Assembly (NCBI GenBank): GCA_015478725.1
Contig: JADMIG010000001.1
Span: forward strand, 474,748 to 538,747
DNA: 64,000 nucleotides
Origin: Chloroflexota bacterium
GTDB taxonomy: Bacteria; Chloroflexota; Limnocylindria; Limnocylindrales; CSP1-4
Reading direction: 5' to 3'
Shown here piece by piece: positions 62,736 through 64,000 of the stretch (positions are counted from its first letter, which is position 1; every line of letters begins with the position of its first letter). Both the position numbers and the translations under genes were made by a program. The notes under the pieces are model-generated. The model saw only the letters and a program-made list of their open reading frames with translations. It ran no database searches and had not been told where the DNA came from.

Positions 62736-63235
62736 CCTCGACCCGGTCGTGTGCGTTCGGGCGGCAGCAGGGCAAGGATGATGAGGAGGACGATCGCCGT
62801 GCTGATCGCCGCATCCGCGATGTTGAAGGTGTACCAGCGCCAGCCACCGACACCCGCATCCACGAAATCGATGACGTAGCCGAGGCGCAGTCGATCGAGG
62901 AGATTGCCGACCGCGCCGCCGACGAGGAGCCCGAGTGCGAAGGTCACGAGGAGGCTGTCGCCCGCCCGCGCCTCGTACCAGACGATGAGGCCGACGACGG
63001 CCAGGCTGCCGACGCCGAACACGAGCGCCGATCCCTGGAAGAGGCCGAACAGCGCGCCTTCGTTGTGCGAGACGTCGATCCGGACGAGGTCGCCGAGGAC
63101 CGCAACCGGGACGCCCACCTCGTAGGTCGACGCGATCGCCGCCTTCACGAGCTGATCGACGACGACGACGACGATGCCGATCGCGGCGAAGAGCGGCCAG
63201 CGTGGCCGCCGAACGATTCCCACTGCAGGGGTCAT
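62732..63235 (-). CDS. lspA: Lipoprotein signal peptidase
   Basis: LspA cuts signal peptides from prolipoproteins in the membrane. The 167-aa protein has four hydrophobic helices and the catalytic aspartates Asp114 (GNLLDRL) and Asp141 (FNIADAAI). At least one likely substrate, the TAP-like hydrolase, lies in this window. The ATG overlaps the ileS stop by 4 nt, matching the common ileS-lspA order. Confidence 0.97.
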   Translation of the reverse strand: MTPAVGIVRRPRWPLFAAIGIVVVVVDQLVKAAIASTYEVGVPVAVLGDLVRIDVSHNEGALFGLFQGSALVFGVGSLAVVGLIVWYEARAGDSLLVTFALGLLVGGAVGNLLDRLRLGYVIDFVDAGVGGWRWYTFNIADAAISTAIVLLIILALLPPERTRPGRG

Positions 63236-64000
63236 GCGGGCCGACCCGCGCGACCGGAGGCGGCGGAGCGGTGCCTCCCGAGCCCGATCCGGACGTCGCC
63301 GTCGTCGAGGTGCACGCTCGCCGTCGCAACGCCGGTCGGGGCCGGCCCGATCGTGACGAGGTCCGCGAGCGTCTCGGCTGCGACGGCGTCGAGGTGCGGC
63401 ACGACGGCGGACGTCACCCCATCGAGCCAGAGCTCGATGCGATCCGTCAGCGCGAGCTCGGCATCCTTGCGAAGGTCCTGGATCGCCCGCTGGAGCTCGC
63501 GCGCGTCGCCTTCGGCGATGAGCTCCGGGGTGAGCTCGGTGTCGATGACGACGACGAGCCCGTCGTCGTCGGCCACCGCGGTACCGGGCCGCGGGACCGC
63601 CTGGATCTCCACTTCATCCGGCGCGAGCGTCACGCCGGCGAGCCGGACCGAACCGTCGGCGACGAACTCGACGTCGCCCGTCCGGGCCGCCGCCATGACC
63701 GCCGGAATGATCGCTCCGAGGCGCCTGCCGATCCGCGGCAGGAGCGGCTTGACCCGTCGGTCGACGAGGGCCGAACCGTCCTTGATGAGTTCGATCCGCT
63801 TGACATTCACCTCATCGGCGATGAGGCCGAGGAGCGCCTCGCGCTCGACGAGATCGCCGCCAGGCAGTGCCAGCCACATCCGGGCGAGGGGCTGGCGGAG
63901 CCGGATGCCGGCACCGCTGCGGAGGGTCCGGACGAGCTCGGCGGCCCGACGGGCGGTGGCCATCGCCGACTCGAGTGGCTCGTCGCGAGCGGATGCGAGG
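63232..64000 (-). CDS. ileS: Isoleucyl-tRNA synthetase, C-terminal part
   Basis: The reading frame is open to the window edge and the 5' part lies outside. The last 256 residues include the segment LESAMATARRAAELVRTLRS, GIRLRQPLARM and LIADEVNVKRIEL, which fit the C-terminal tRNA-binding end of IleRS. The ending resembles the long, DUF5915-bearing form rather than the zinc-finger-ended form. The catalytic HIGH and KMSKS motifs are not visible. It overlaps lspA by 4 nt. Confidence 0.9.
   Translation of the reverse strand, partial: LASARDEPLESAMATARRAAELVRTLRSGAGIRLRQPLARMWLALPGGDLVEREALLGLIADEVNVKRIELIKDGSALVDRRVKPLLPRIGRRLGAIIPAVMAAARTGDVEFVADGSVRLAGVTLAPDEVEIQAVPRPGTAVADDDGLVVVIDTELTPELIAEGDARELQRAIQDLRKDAELALTDRIELWLDGVTSAVVPHLDAVAAETLADLVTIGPAPTGVATASVHLDDGDVRIGLGRHRSAASGRAGRPA

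Overview
The window is a very GC-rich bacterial chromosome segment of housekeeping genes. Every gene but one (rpmB) lies on the minus strand, so transcription runs from right to left. Several features suggest a Chloroflexota bacterium, possibly Limnocylindria-like: high GC, many GTG starts, RNase J, a YloU/YloV pair, a short 199-residue EF-Ts, a SepIVA-like protein beside yceD, the MEP isoprenoid pathway, and no outer-membrane genes. This is inference from gene content and no database search was possible. No rRNA, tRNA, CRISPR array, prophage or insertion sequence was seen.

In the order of transcription, the right end holds ileS (5' end outside the window), lspA, rluD, gmk, priA, then def-fmt, a 398-nt gene-free gap, and rlmN-rpe. 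The lone plus-strand gene rpmB faces the divergent yloU-fakA-recG-rsmD-coaD group. Next come a SepIVA-like gene, yceD, rpmF, plsX, a second Asp23 gene, nusB, acpP, rnc, smc, ftsY, ffh, a DUF3352 gene, rpsP, khpA, rimM, trmD, rplS, rnhB, yraN, rpsB, tsf, pyrH, frr, uppS, cdsA, dxr, rseP, ispG. The left third holds nusA, ylxR, infB, rbfA, nrnA, truB, ribF, rpsO, pnp, asd, a family-4 uracil-DNA glycosylase, RNase J, ftsK, rodZ, pncC, a MurC-like ligase, yajQ, a thiamine-diphosphate enzyme and a TAP-like hydrolase.

The order closely follows the Bacillus subtilis block from gmk to cinA, with named losses at rimP, rpoZ, coaBC, rsmB and ylxQ. About twenty gene junctions are 1-4 nt stop/start overlaps (ATGA, GTGA, TGATG, TAGTG), so translation is probably coupled along most of the segment. 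The genes serve ribosome assembly and translation, RNA decay and modification, protein targeting (ffh, ftsY, lspA), lipid and isoprenoid synthesis, and chromosome maintenance.

The most striking object is pnp. It encodes an 861-residue polynucleotide phosphorylase with a complete DEDDh (DnaQ-type) 3'-5' exonuclease domain spliced into the helical linker between its two RNase PH cores, with both sets of catalytic residues intact. One polypeptide may therefore degrade nucleic acid both phosphorolytically and hydrolytically. Other unusual points are a gene that appears to start at AUC behind a strong Shine-Dalgarno sequence, two further genes with no ATG/GTG/TTG start, a RibF without a riboflavin-kinase domain, a recurring promoter form, and leaderless-looking def and rlmN transcripts.
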